Shown in pieces: positions 25,101-36,599 of a DNA stretch of 64,000 nt. A program made the translations under genes and the position numbers. The DNA is from Chytridium lagenaria (lineage: Eukaryota > Chytridiomycota > Chytridiomycetes > Chytridiales > Chytridiaceae), in the NCBI GenBank assembly GCA_025449115.1, contig JAHLKC010000086.1, positions 110,979 through 174,978 on the forward strand, read 5' to 3'. Position 1 is the stretch's first letter. Every line of letters begins with the position of its first letter. The notes under the pieces were generated by a model. The model did no database searches, had not been told where the DNA came from, and worked only from the letters and a program-made list of their open reading frames with translations.

Positions 25101-25293
25101 TCCAGTCTGCCCCTCAGAAAGGCCGCCAACTAAACACAAAAATTAAGACGGTCAACCACAAACAACAACCAATTCCAGCTTTGATCAAGAAGGTACGCGA
25201 GGACAAACAGCGAGAGGTAAAGGCCTTTACCTGACCCTGAGGCTGATTCTTTGCCTTTGGTTGAAAGACGGTGCTGCCTGCGGTATCGTCCAT
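21310..25293 (-). CDS. Pumilio/PUF-family RNA-binding protein
   Basis: Start [20 protein letters not shown] at the ATG 25291-25293. A long low-complexity N-terminus with many DPR/DxR elements ([34 protein letters not shown]) and Gln-rich parts precedes the PUF domain. PUF repeats are visible in order: [109 protein letters not shown] and DQFANYVVQKML. The stop after GALNESQ is at 21310-21312. PUF proteins bind UGUA-type sites in 3' UTRs and repress or localise mRNAs in the cytoplasm. More than ten introns; one contains a run of 32 A. Confidence 0.9.
22161..22192 (+). repeat. A32 homopolymer inside a PUF-gene intron
   Basis: 32 consecutive A on the plus strand (T on the sense strand of the Pumilio gene), in the intron between the exon with HPYGCRVIQ and the one with [13 protein letters not shown]. 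On the sense strand it lies in the intron as a very long polypyrimidine tract. Confidence 0.9.
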
Positions 25294-25643
25294 GCTGCCA
25301 GTGAGATCACGATGGCATGAGCGGGCAAACCGCTTCGATTCTTTTTTGCTAATTTTTCGACAAACGTCGAGGTGCTACAGCAATGATTGCTGGGGGTTGA
25401 ACCAGCCAGCCTTGATTTCAGGCATTTTACAGACAACCAGGGGGTGGGGAAGGCGGGGGGGATGCTCCCGTCGGTTTGTCGCTCAAACCATGCAAGTTAT
25501 AGCAAAAGAGGTTGGGATACGTTTCGCGATAATGCTTAGAACTATTATCGCCTGACATGATGACGGTAGTAGTTTATTAAACATTGTTCAAGTGGTTGGG
25601 AATCATCTGGGAAGGAACGAAAAAGAGTGCCCCAAGTTTTCGT
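25294..25643. other. Intergenic, 5' of Pumilio gene and 3' of OST5
   Basis: 350 bp containing the Pumilio promoter region. G-rich block near 25440-25460. No gene seen. Confidence 0.45.
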
Positions 25644-26056
25644 CTACACAAATATGCCGATGGCAAGGAATAACAGAACAAATCCAATACCTGCGAGTTC
25701 AAACAGGTTGTAAAATAATTACAATTAATAAAAAACGGATACTTGAATCATAAGAAATGTCCTTCAACTCACCGAGAAGAAGAGATGCGGGAACGGCCAG
25801 CAGGATCTCGCTAACGATACTCCGGTTGTATTTGTTTGTGGTCAATTCGTAGCTACCATGTGTAAAGAATAATGTTTTTGTGTAAATATGTTAGACTCCT
25901 CTGTTCCGCGCGAACGACACCATTATCGATCAACTTCCACACTCACAGAAAGAAAAGGGAGCTAAATGCGAAGCCGAGGATGAGGAAGAAGAAGGTCGAC
26001 GGAACCACTACCGTTGGAGGAATGAGGGGCTCAAAAGCCACTAGTGTTGCAGCCAT
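25644..26056 (-). CDS. OST5: Oligosaccharyltransferase subunit OST5/TMEM258
   Basis: Three exons, 25947-26056, 25773-25852 and 25644-25690, splice to 237 nt, a 78-residue protein with no frame break. It has two membrane helices: PPTVVVPSTFFFLILGFAF and LAVPASLLLGIGFVLLFLAI. The connecting loop is LYELTTNKYNRSIVSEILL. The YE(L/V)T(T/S)xKYxRxIxxE loop is the family hallmark of TMEM258/Ost5, a small ER membrane subunit of oligosaccharyltransferase that transfers N-glycans to proteins. Introns are 94 and 82 nt. The stop TAG is at 25644-25646. Divergent from DHFR with only 53 bp between ATGs. Confidence 0.92.
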
Positions 26057-26109
26057 TTCTCTTGTAACAAAGTTTTGATTTCTTCCAAAGGAGAATTTTT
26101 AATAACAAC
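26057..26109. promoter_or_regulatory. 53-bp bidirectional promoter, OST5 / DHFR
   Basis: All DNA between two well-supported ATGs on opposite strands. AT-rich; no obvious TATA consensus. Confidence 0.4.
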
Positions 26110-26759
<650 letters not shown>

Positions 26760-26777
26760 TTCGGAATTTATTCTCTC

Positions 26778-26990
26778 TCAGTCTTTCTCTTCTGGAAACT
26801 TTCTCTCATGCGCATCTACAACCTTCCTTTTAACTTCAGATTTTTGAAAACGTTTCAAAATCAAAGATCTTTCTTCCCGTCGCAATGCCCTTTTGTCACA
26901 TGCTTCTTTCATGCGCGTTGCCGCTTGCTTACATAGCTGTTTTTTTTTCCCCTTTCCTGAGCGCAATAAATTATTGTACAGAAAGACCAT
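26778..26990 (-). CDS. Small basic protein, 70 residues, unknown
   Basis: An uninterrupted ORF from the ATG at 26988-26990 to 26778. It starts with MVFLYNNLLRSGKGKKKQ and is mostly charged helix (KQAATRMKEACDKRALRREE, RFQKSEVKRKVVDAHERKF). It lies 18 bp from the DHFR stop (convergent) and 80 bp from the Spc7 start (divergent), so it fills a gap of the size seen between real genes here. I do not recognise a family. It could also be the last exon of a spliced gene or a non-coding stretch. Confidence 0.35.
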   Translation of the reverse strand: MVFLYNNLLRSGKGKKKQLCKQAATRMKEACDKRALRREERSLILKRFQKSEVKRKVVDAHERKFPEEKD

Positions 26991-27070
26991 AGGGCTTTAA
27001 GTTCACAGATTTAGTGAAAGAAGTCGACCAAGCCTGTTAGTTCGGACAAAATAATTTTTAAGAAGAAACA

Positions 27071-30000
27071 TGGACGAAGAGAGGTTGGTTGTCGGGGATC
27101 CAGGCCATGTCCCCGCTGACCATCATTTATTCATAGATCAGAAAATCGGAGGTCAGACCGCAAGTCATTGGGTCGGCGAGTGAGCTTTGCGGCCATGGCT
27201 CATGTCAGGTTAATTAGTCATTGGATACGGACACAGAATTGATTTCATTTGCAGGCTGTTCGAAAAAGAGTCACAGGACCATGACTATCAAAGCTTTTCG
27301 CCAATATCCGGGATTAACTTGGGCTCTAACGCTTCAGAGGAGCAGGCACCTGCCTTCAAGATCCCGGACTTATCTTCAATGAGGAGATCAAGGTGGCCCA
27401 GTGGTTTGTTCAAAAGTTAAACGTTCGTTACAGCGGAGCCTTTGACGATGATCTCAAGTTGGATGAGCAGACGACACAGGCAGACCTGGAATCGGAAAAA
27501 GAAAATTAGTAAGGATATCAGGATGAATGACGGACATCTAAACTTCTTCGCAGCGACATCTCAGTCAGCGACACCAGTTCGAGGTTATTTTAAAGGGTTC
27601 ACCACAAACTTTCAACAAAGTAGACCATGCCCGAATTCCCGTCGAAGCAGCGTTTCGAGGCGTGACAGTGTTGCCAACCTATTTCAATTCTCTACGGACA
27701 ATGATACATCAATGGAGCAAGTGGATGTCCCAGGTTCAGATACGGATGACTCGTCTTTTGACCTTCATGGGAATCAACAGGAAGCTTTGACCAGGAGGAG
27801 GGATAGTGTTGCTGCTTTTTTTAATACAGCAATGTCACCATCAAAGGCGAGAAAGTCTTTAGCTCCTAGTTTGTTGACTGACACGGATGAGTCTATGGAG
27901 CTGGATGAAGTTGATGCTAGCGCGGCTGATTTTACGACGATACAACCTCCTCCCCAGAATGACTACAATGACGAAGCGGATGGAATGGACGTAAACTTGC
28001 AGGTTGAAGTTTTGGACGGAGAGGATGTCCCAGTAGGAGGCTCTTTGGAGGACATCGATATCAACACTTCTGGTACAACAATTGATGCTTTTATTTATTC
28101 ATTCATTAATCGAAAGGTGTGGAAGACATGGATATGACGAGTTACCCGGACCCTACAACTATTTTGTATAGCATTTTCTCCATATTCCGCTCTAACCTCT
28201 CAGCAACGTCCACAACGACATCTCTACGAGATCGCAAAATTCATCTTTGGACACCACCCCACGAGTTTCTCGTAATGCGATTCCCACTCTCCATTTTTAA
28301 CATTTCCAAAGCCCTCAGACAGCCTAGTTTGGATTTTTGGCATCTCCATCAAAGCTACCCACACCTTCCAAAGTTTACCATTAAATTCGACTCCAATGAG
28401 GCCTGCATCCGTCACATCAACGCCGCAAAAACCTGTTTCTGTAAAATCGACACCCCAGAGATCGGCTTCAGTCAAGTCGACTCCATTAAAAGCAATGACA
28501 ACGGCTACTCCGATTAAGGCTACACCGCTAAAGTTAAGCGCGTTTAAGCAGACTCCGTCAAAGCCAACACCAGCGAAAATGACTCCCGCAAAGCCTACAC
28601 CTGCAAAGAATCTGTCTGCAGATTATTTAAGGTACTTAGTAAATAATTTGGCGTTATTCTTATATCTATAGTTTGAAATCAGCTCCTAGCGCTTTAACTT
28701 ATCAAGAGTATTTCATTATCATCTTAGTATGGCTTTAACCTTTTGCAGCGTTAGTACCATTAATGTATATATGGACCAAGGTACTTAAATTTATCTTTTT
28801 TAGTTTACTAATGACTCTCGCAGAATTGGATATTATGCAGGAGGAATTGATTCCTATTGAAGCTTCATTCACTCAGGAACCTGAAGAGAAGGTAATAACC
28901 ACTAACTTCCTTCAAGCTTACATTTCAAAGAGGACCGAAAGCATATCCATCAATGAATTTTACAGGCCATTGGCATGCATTTCATTGACACGCTTACAAC
29001 GAGTCTCAGAAGAGAAACAAACGCCTTTTCTCGTAATTCTGGTTTGACGTTATAATAATTTGCCGTACTCATAGTCTCTCAGATCCACCTACTCATCTTG
29101 ACTTTTCTCGAGCTTCGTGTCTTCAAATGCCGGAACTGCGGTCATTGGAATTTGTATGTTTTTTTTTAACTGATGGTATATGCTAATATATGAAGGGATG
29201 TAAAGCTTTGGCGGATCATATTAAAGATGCCCGAGGATCCATGAGGCAGATTGAAGAGGATGCATTGAATCAAACCCCACAGATATTTTACCAGTTCATT
29301 GATTCGCCTGAAGATAGTCAATCAAAAATGCTGGTTAGGAGTATATTTCTTGTTAAATCACTGACTGGCTGGTTTAGCAACAATTTAAGTCAGCAAAGTT
29401 GGCGTCAAGGCTCTCAACAAAGGAGATGTGGTATGGGTGGAGGGAGAAAATAATGAAGCCGTTTGAGAAAGCTATTACTGAAAATTTAACTGCTTGCGAG
29501 AGGGTATGCTTTTCAATTGACTCAAAAAAGCTGATACGTGTAGGATTTGGATCTTGCTACGAGTTATATGCAACGGGCTGAGAAACTCTCACTTGCTGGA
29601 ATCTCGGTTTGGAAGCCACTAGGAAGTCTCATGCTCATTTGTCTTCGCGGTGAGATTTGACACTATGTCTTCTATTGATATGTGATCAGATTTGATTAGT
29701 TTTTCGAGAGCTGGGGCTGATGCTATTAATGACATGAAAAATGCAGTTGAAAAGCAACGGTGATTACTCTTTTTGTATCGAGCTTATGCCTTTTAAGGAT
29801 TGAGAACTCTGAGATTATGGATGCTAGGCAACGATTGCAGGATGAGCTTCTACAACTCAGCGAAGAAAACGCAAGGCTACAGAGCCAATATGTGCAGGCG
29901 ACAGAGGTGAAGAAAACAATATTTATGGTTTATTGATTTCTTTAGGAGCTTTCTGCGAAGAAAGTGCAGCTTGATAAGACTAAGGATTTAGCAATCGGGA

Positions 30001-30763
30001 TATATCGAGCAGGGCAAGAGGTTTGGGGACATTTAAGTTGAGGTCTCTTACGGACGTTGTAGAAAAGTATTTGATGCTAATGTATACGCATGGATGGAAA
30101 CCGGCGAGGGATGAGAAGAGTTGGAACACAAAATTGAGCTTTGGGGCTTTGAAGAATGTTAGCAAGCTTGATGATTCGCAATCTCAGCTGTTGAGACTTT
30201 GTCGGGAGAGGGTTATTTCCCAAAACGAGGTATGTTATCTGAAGCTTAAAGTGATTCTAATGACCTTTTGCAACAGCCGAGCGCATCTTTACCAAAGGTA
30301 GTTTAAGATTTGTTTAAGTGGAAAATTAATGAAATAATTAGATGTTAGAGCTTAACGCGGATCGTATCTGTAGAATGCACTTGCTGTTGAAGGACATTGA
30401 GGACACTCGTTTTGATTGTCCAATCGAATATGAAATGGACGCCAATGGCATTTTCAGCATTACAGCCTATTTCTTCATCAAGGAGTCAAAATTGAAGTGT
30501 TTGATCACGTTTACTGTAAACGCGATGGAAACCCTCTACCCCTTTACTAAGCTACAATGGAAGTTTCGTGACTGTTACGGCCACATTCAGTAAGTCCAAG
30601 ATTTTTCCTTCATTTCAATTTATGAATATTACTGATCAAATATCATATTACTCTTCAAATTTAAAGCGCTGAGGAGATATCCGACGCCATAGATTCCTGT
30701 GAGAAGGGCTATGGCCACCTTGGACGCGTTTGTCGTACTCTCCAAGCTCTATTTGTTGTGTAA
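27071..30763 (+). CDS. SPC7: Kinetochore scaffold Spc7/KNL1
   Basis: The ATG at 27071 (MDEER) is followed by a 54-nt intron and then SENRRSDRKSLG-RRVSFAAMAHVR, with the RVSF docking site for phosphatase PP1, and after another intron LFEKES. A long acidic, disordered middle region holds RRSSVSRRDS, TDTDESMELDEVD (MELT-like) and a run of (S/A)TP-x-K repeats at 28390-28610. The C-terminal Spc7 domain shows LDIMQEELIPIEASF, RQIEEDALNQTPQIFYQF, WREKIMKPFEKAITENL, a coiled coil (LQDELLQLSEENARLQSQYV) and an RWD-like end (AEEISDAIDSCEKGYGHLGR). The stop is at 30761-30763. Spc7/KNL1 is the KMN-network scaffold linking kinetochores to microtubules and the spindle checkpoint. About a dozen short introns. 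The next gene starts 5 bp after the stop. Confidence 0.88.
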
Positions 30764-30768
30764 CAAAA

Positions 30769-31805
30769 ATGGATGCTTCAATATTGCGATATCGTCCTCC
30801 GGATGACCTTCAAACGCTATGTAATGGAATGGCTGTCGAGAATAATAAACTCCACGGGCGCAGATTGGCAGTTTCTTGAGGTTTTGCTCCTCTCTGTGCT
30901 TTTACGAATGGATTGTAATTATTCATATATGTGTGTGTATGTGTGTAGATTGAATGCAAGTTTGGGGCATTGCTAGAGAAGCAGTCGGGGAATAGGTTTT
31001 CTTTGCCTGTCATGACAGAGACTGGTGAGGATTCAAGGAAGTTTTCGTACTGATGTTGTAGTGCTGCATGACTCTACGACGGTGCATTTTCGGTTTCAGT
31101 CGGACATGACGATGGTACAGCCATCAGAACTCGTTAGGCTTGACTAATGCTTTTAAAGGATCAACATGCGGGAATCAACCGGTTGTTGAACAAGCAAGTA
31201 TCAGAGCAGCGAGGAAACATATCGTACATGCATTTGTACGAATTGGATTCGTACTATCAATTGGGTCTAAGAAGGTGCGGGTGACTAGCAACAAGAAGAC
31301 TGGAGATGTTATTCAAGTCATGACAAAACGCAGAGTTGCTGATTTGAATATTTTTGTGCCCAATGTCGTTGTTGGATTGCAGAATATCGGTGAATTTGGA
31401 AGTGCCAGGTAAGCTTATCATTTTCGTGATATTGCTCATAATTCTTGTAATAGAGCCAAAGTATCCCACAGGACAGAAGAGCGGAATTTACAAGAGATAA
31501 AGACCGACTTTCATACGTCCACCAGGCCTTTCGTGTCGATCTGACACAGATTACCGACGTAAGCTCGTCCACCGCCTTTCTCATCATGCTAACCCAGCAA
31601 TTCTATGAAAACGTAGAGCCAGAACTCCAAGAAAATGCATGAACTTGAGATTGAGTTTGTGGATTGCAAGCACCTCGTTGGAGAAAAGTCTAAGATGGAT
31701 GCTCGACAGCCCAACCAGTACAGCGAGCTCGTATGTCAGTTCGTCAACAACATCCGTGCGCTGTCTAGGGAGTTGAATAAAATTGGCACCACTGGTGGTC
31801 GTTGA
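30769..31805 (+). CDS. CET1: mRNA 5'-triphosphatase, Cet1/Pct1 type
   Basis: First enzyme of mRNA capping: it removes the gamma-phosphate of nascent Pol II transcripts. The ATG at 30769 gives MDASILRYRPPDDLQTLCNG. Short exons then give IECKFGALLEKQSGNRFSLP (the first metal-binding acidic strand), STTVHFRFQSDMTM, DQHAGINRLLNKQVSEQRGN, ISYMHLYELDSYY, VTSNKKTGDVIQ, MTKRRVADLNIF, LLDCRISVNLEVP, KDRLSYVHQAFRVDLTQIT and KKMHELEIEFVDCKHLVGEK (the C-terminal Glu strand). The acidic and basic strands match the tunnel-fold TTM family used by fungi. Frame breaks of one base lie near 31263-31265, 31361-31370 and 31471-31490. Stop at 31803-31805. Confidence 0.88.
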
Positions 31806-31848
31806 AAATTTCTTCTTTGGTTTGTTGCGTGTCCCATCAGCTCCAACA

Positions 31849-33016
31849 ATGAACAGGTAAAGAGCAACGAGCAGCTCATCCCGTCCTCATTCGCGCATCC
31901 CACCCTTCGAGGAGTCGTCCATTACGTTGCTTACCTTCTCTCTTCGTTGCTAAAAGGAACTCGTACGATTCTGATATTACGGTGTGGTCGCCTCAGGTTG
32001 GGAACATTTCTTCGTTAGCTTGGCCATCCAAGACTGTTTATGCTGACCTTGCTGCGGTACTTTAGGGCCGCCTCTTCCAAATTGAATATGCTATGGAAGC
32101 TGTCAAGCAGGGCTCTGCTGCTGTTGGGTTGAGGTCCAACACGCATGCGGTTTTGGTTGCTCTCAACGTAAGTTAGCATGCCGCTCTTTTTCAAACGCGG
32201 GAAGTTTGCTGATGGGTTTATAGCGTTCTTCTGGAGAGCTTGCGTCATACCAGAAGAAGCTAATCAGAATAGATAACCACATGGGTGTTGCTATTGCTGG
32301 TTTGACATCGGATGCTCGTGTGTTGAGGTGAGCGTCCCCGTCAGAGGCATGGTTTGAAGTTTTACTTATCGAAATGAACAGTACCTATATGAGGACGGAG
32401 GCTATGAGGTCGCGCATGATCTTCAACAGGCCTCTCCCCGTTTCGCGGATTGCTTCTAGCATCGCGGACAAGGCGCAGGTTAACACCCAGAGGTACGGAC
32501 GTCGTCCGTATGGTGTTGGTCTTTTGATCATTGGTGTTGATGTGAGTGGCCTTACCTTATCGTAAGTAAGGAGCCTAACATTATATGGGATATACAGGAG
32601 ACTGGACCTCATTTGTACGAATGTTCGCCCTCAGGAAACTACTTTGACTACATCGCTGTTGGTATTGGTGCTCGTTCCCAATCTGCAAAGACCTACTTGG
32701 AGAAGCATCATGCCACATTCGCCACAGAGTCTGTGGATGACTTGATTGTGCACGGACTTCGTAGTCTTCGTGATACTCTTCAGCAGGACAAGGAGTTGAA
32801 CACAGCCAACTGCTCAGTGGGGGTTGTTGGCAAGGACGAGAACTTCCATGTCATTGAGGGAACGGACTTCAACGGTAAATTTCAGCATTGCAATTTGATA
32901 TGTAAGTGCTGACACCTTCCTTCTCCTCTAGTTACCTTGACCTCTTGCAAGCGGATGCAGGCGCCGCAGCTGGTGGTGCTGCGGCAGACGAGGCCGCTCC
33001 CATGGAGACTGAATAA
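31849..33016 (+). CDS. PRE5: 20S proteasome alpha subunit PSMA1/Pre5
   Basis: Seven or so exons, the first encoding only MNR (31849-31856). Then [128 protein letters not shown] and [18 protein letters not shown] follow. The N-terminal YDxDxTVWSPxGRxxQ gate segment and the RRPYGVGLL block identify PSMA1 (yeast Pre5), one of the seven alpha-ring subunits that gate the proteasome core. The tail is Ala-rich and ends APMETE; stop 33014-33016. It lies 43 bp after the triphosphatase stop and 41 bp before the NAD synthetase ATG. Confidence 0.95.
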
Positions 33017-33057
33017 AGTTGTAAACTCAATAAAAGTTGTTGACATTTTCGGTATCG

Positions 33058-36000
33058 ATGAATCTTTTGACTGTCTCCACTTGCTCGCTGGTGGGTCATC
33101 GCTGGCGGGAGGATGCCCAAATGATGGCATACTGAACAGTCTGTAGAATCAATGGGCGCTAGACTTTACAGGGAACAAGGCGCGCACCCTCGAGTCAATT
33201 CGACGCGCGAAGCAGAGTGGTGCCATCTATCGGCTTGGTCCTGAACTGGAAATCAGTGGTTATGGATGCAATGACCATTTTTTGGAGGGTAAAGCGGGAT
33301 CATGCGCGATCCTTACTGATCAAGCCATCTTTAGGCGATACGTATCTGCACAGTTGGGAGGTTCTGGCGGACTTGCTTGAATCGGAGGATACGATGGGGA
33401 TCATATGTGATGTTGGAATGTGAGACGATTTGGGTGATGCATCAAATGATAACGTTTTGCTTTTCAGGCCTATCTTGCATCGTGGTGTAAAGTATAATTG
33501 CAGAGTCATATTCTATAACATGAGGATTCTTCTGATACGCCCGAAAATGTTCATGGCGAACGATGGGAACTACAGAGAGCTTCGATGGTTTGCGCCATGG
33601 ATGAAGCCAAAACGTGTGGAGGACCATGTGTTGCCAGTTGATATACAGAGGATTACCGGACAAGTAAGACGAATTCTTAATGAGTGTTTTGATGTAATAT
33701 GAAACAGACGTCCGTTGAATTTGGTGACGGTGTTATATCGTTTAATGAGTATGGAAAGGGTCACATTATGATCTAATATATAATAGTACCTCTTTTGGAA
33801 CGGAGCTCTGTGAGGAGTTATTCACTCCCGAAAGGTAATGAGTTAATCATTCTATAATTACATATATTTGTTTGAGTATTGATGAACCAACTTTACAAAT
33901 ATTGCTTTAGTTAATTTTGTTTCTTTGCACGGACTAATGTTGTTCAACGATACAGCCCTCACATCCAAATGGCGCTTAACGGAGTTGAGGTGTTTACCAA
34001 CGGTAGCGGAAGCCACCACGAATTTGGAAAACTGAAGACGAGGGTTGACTTACTATTAGGCGCGACCGCAAAGGTAAATACTATCTCATACACCACTATC
34101 TCGTTGCAACACATACCTTATGTTTTGCTTTGTTAACACGACACTTCTAGTCGGGTGGAGTTTATTTATACGCGAACCAACAAGGCTGCGATGGTGAACG
34201 TACTTACTACGATGGATGTGCTTTGATCGCCGTAAATGGTGAGATGGTGGCTCACGGTTCACAGTTTAGTTTGAGCGATGTGGTACGTAAATTGTTGCCC
34301 CTATCTTCGTTTGCTGATATTATTTTTTCTTCCAGGAAGTCGTCACAGCAACTGTGGATCTCGAAAAGTCCGGTCTTTTCGAAGTGCAGTCAGCCGAAAT
34401 CTTCAAGCTGTTGTCTCTGAAAACTTTCCAACTGTTCGAGTTGCCGAAAGCATTTGTTCCCCACTTTTTGAAAAAGGTGTCAAGACGTCTGAAACTTCTA
34501 AAAAGATTATGACGTATCATACACCCGGCGACGAGATTAGGTTTATCGGATACTTAATTCCGTATTTAATTTTAAATAGGTTGGGTCCTGCTTGTTGGTT
34601 GTGGGATTATTTGCGTCGATCAAAGACGGGCGGATACTTTCTGCCATTGAGTGGAGGAATTGATAGTTGTTCTACCGCGTTGATTGTTTTCTCCATGTGT
34701 CGTCTTGTTTGTGAATCTGTTCAAGCAGGAGGTATATGACTTCATTAATCTTGGACTGAATTTGTAGACGAGCAGGTGATTGCGGACGTTAGAGTAGTTA
34801 CGGGTGACCCCACGTATCTGCCCAAAGATGCAAAAGACCTTTGCAGGTTTGATCTTTTTTGTCGACTTACCCTGATTTTTCTTTTTCAGCCGTATTTTCT
34901 GCACATGTTATATGGGTTCAAAAAACTCTTCAACAGAGACACGGTCCCGAGCGAAGAGATTAGCTGAAGAAATCAACAGGTAGAGCAAGCCTGCCATAGA
35001 TGGTCAGCGTTTATAACCATGGCCTGTTTTTAGTTACCATCTCGACATTAACATTGACGATTTGACTTCTGCCATTCTCTCGATTTTTGCGGTCGCGACT
35101 GGCAAAAAGCCCATCTTTAAAATATTTGGAGGCACCGATATCGAGAATCTTGCTCTCCAAAATATTCAGGTAATCCTCCATGATTTTTGATTATATTAAG
35201 CGGCCTTGTTTCCCTCAGGCGAGATCACGGATGGTCCTTGCTTATCTCTTCGCGCAGCTTGTGCCATGGACTTTGGACAGGAAGAAGGCCCTTCTCGTTT
35301 TAGGGTCTGCTAATGTTGATGAGACTCTAAGAGGGTATTTTACAAAGTATGATTGTTCGAGTGCGGATGTGAATCCTATTGGAGGGATCAGCAAGGAGGA
35401 TTTGAGAAGGTTTATTGACCGATCTAAGGATGTATTTGAGATGCCCGTTTTAGCTGAGTAAGTTCTTCTCTAAAGTCGTTTTCTCTCTGAAAAGAATTTG
35501 CATCCCTTCTTTTAACCTGACATCTAATTGTCATCTGTTTGGAAAAGGTTTTTGGATGCCACGCCCACAGCTGAGCTAGAACCACTTACTGAATCATATA
35601 CCCAAGCCGACGAGGTAATTATACACGGCCTTTTGATTTTTTTTAAAACATGTTTAGGTGGATATGGGAATGTCTTATTCAGAGCTCTCCATTTTTGGTT
35701 CACTCCGAAAGGTGATGAAGTGTGGACCCTACCAAATGTTCTTGAACTTGTTGGATACATGGAACGGTATCCTGTCCCCTCAAGAGGTATAATCCTGTTA
35801 ATTTCAAGTCATTAATCATCAAATTCCATTTTTCTTAAACCTCTTTCCCAAAAAGATTGCAGCCAAGGTGATTATAAACTTTCTATCTATTTTCCTCACT
35901 GTTTTCACAGGTCAAGAGATTCTTCTTTTACTATTCTATCAACCGTCACAAGACCACCATTCTTCCTCCTTCCTACCACATGTCGCCTTACTCTCCTGAT

Positions 36001-36111
36001 GACAACCGGTTTGACCTGCGTCCCATCTTGTACAATGCCTCGTGGACGTGGCAGTTTGGACGTATTGAAAAAACGCTTTCTGATATTGAAGAGCAGGGCG
36101 GGGCGCATTAA
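33058..36111 (+). CDS. QNS1: Glutamine-dependent NAD+ synthetase
   Basis: Last step of NAD+ synthesis: amidation of nicotinate adenine dinucleotide. The first exon is [11 protein letters not shown] (ATG 33058). A 50-nt intron joins it to [18 protein letters not shown], then [13 protein letters not shown] (Glu of the nitrilase triad), [16 protein letters not shown] strand (ILLIRPKM, Lys) and [19 protein letters not shown] (nucleophile Cys). The synthetase half shows [29 protein letters not shown] (P-loop SGGxDS), [55 protein letters not shown], and the end [21 protein letters not shown] base seems missing in the A-run 34364-34367. Stop at 36109-36111. About a dozen introns, mostly 45-80 nt. 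Confidence 0.93.
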
Positions 36112-36599
36112 GTCCTGTATTTTTCGCGTAATGGCGAGTACGTTTACGAGTTCCGTCAAAACTCTATTTGAAATAACATAGAAGTTCAATTCCATAATAT
36201 AACGACCCGACCTTTAATTAATGGGCAATATCATCAAAAGCTTCTCCCCGTGCGGAAACTTACAAATAGGAGGGGAAGTAACATCTTATGATACTCCAGA
36301 CCTCATAAAGACCATTATGTGAACCTTTTATTATGATAAATTAACGACAGATTTGCCATGTCTAATCATTTTTAAATGCCTAGCCCGAATTCAATGTTCC
36401 AGTGGCGGTGAAATTCCTGTAAGCTAACTGGAATTTATCTACCATCGCGATAATTCACAACCTCCTCCGAATTCCTAAACTCAAGCAAAGACGGCGTCAA
36501 CAAAACGTGTCCTTCAACTCCTTGCAATTTCCAAAAAGGAAAAAAGTATATTCAGCAAGTATGCAAAATCACTGCACTTTAACAACAAACATCCCATCC
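36112..36599. other. Intergenic between convergent genes
   Basis: 488 bp, AT-rich, between the NAD synthetase stop and the end of the minus-strand paralog gene. No coding or RNA feature recognised. Confidence 0.5.

Noticed and set aside
35921..35930. Suspected frameshift in the T-run near the 3' end of NAD synthetase
   Set aside because: Recounting the run shows the frame [14 protein letters not shown] continues without a break.
35905..36195. Minus-strand ORF of 96 codons at the end of the NAD synthetase gene
   Set aside because: Antisense to the conserved C-terminal exon ([11 protein letters not shown]).
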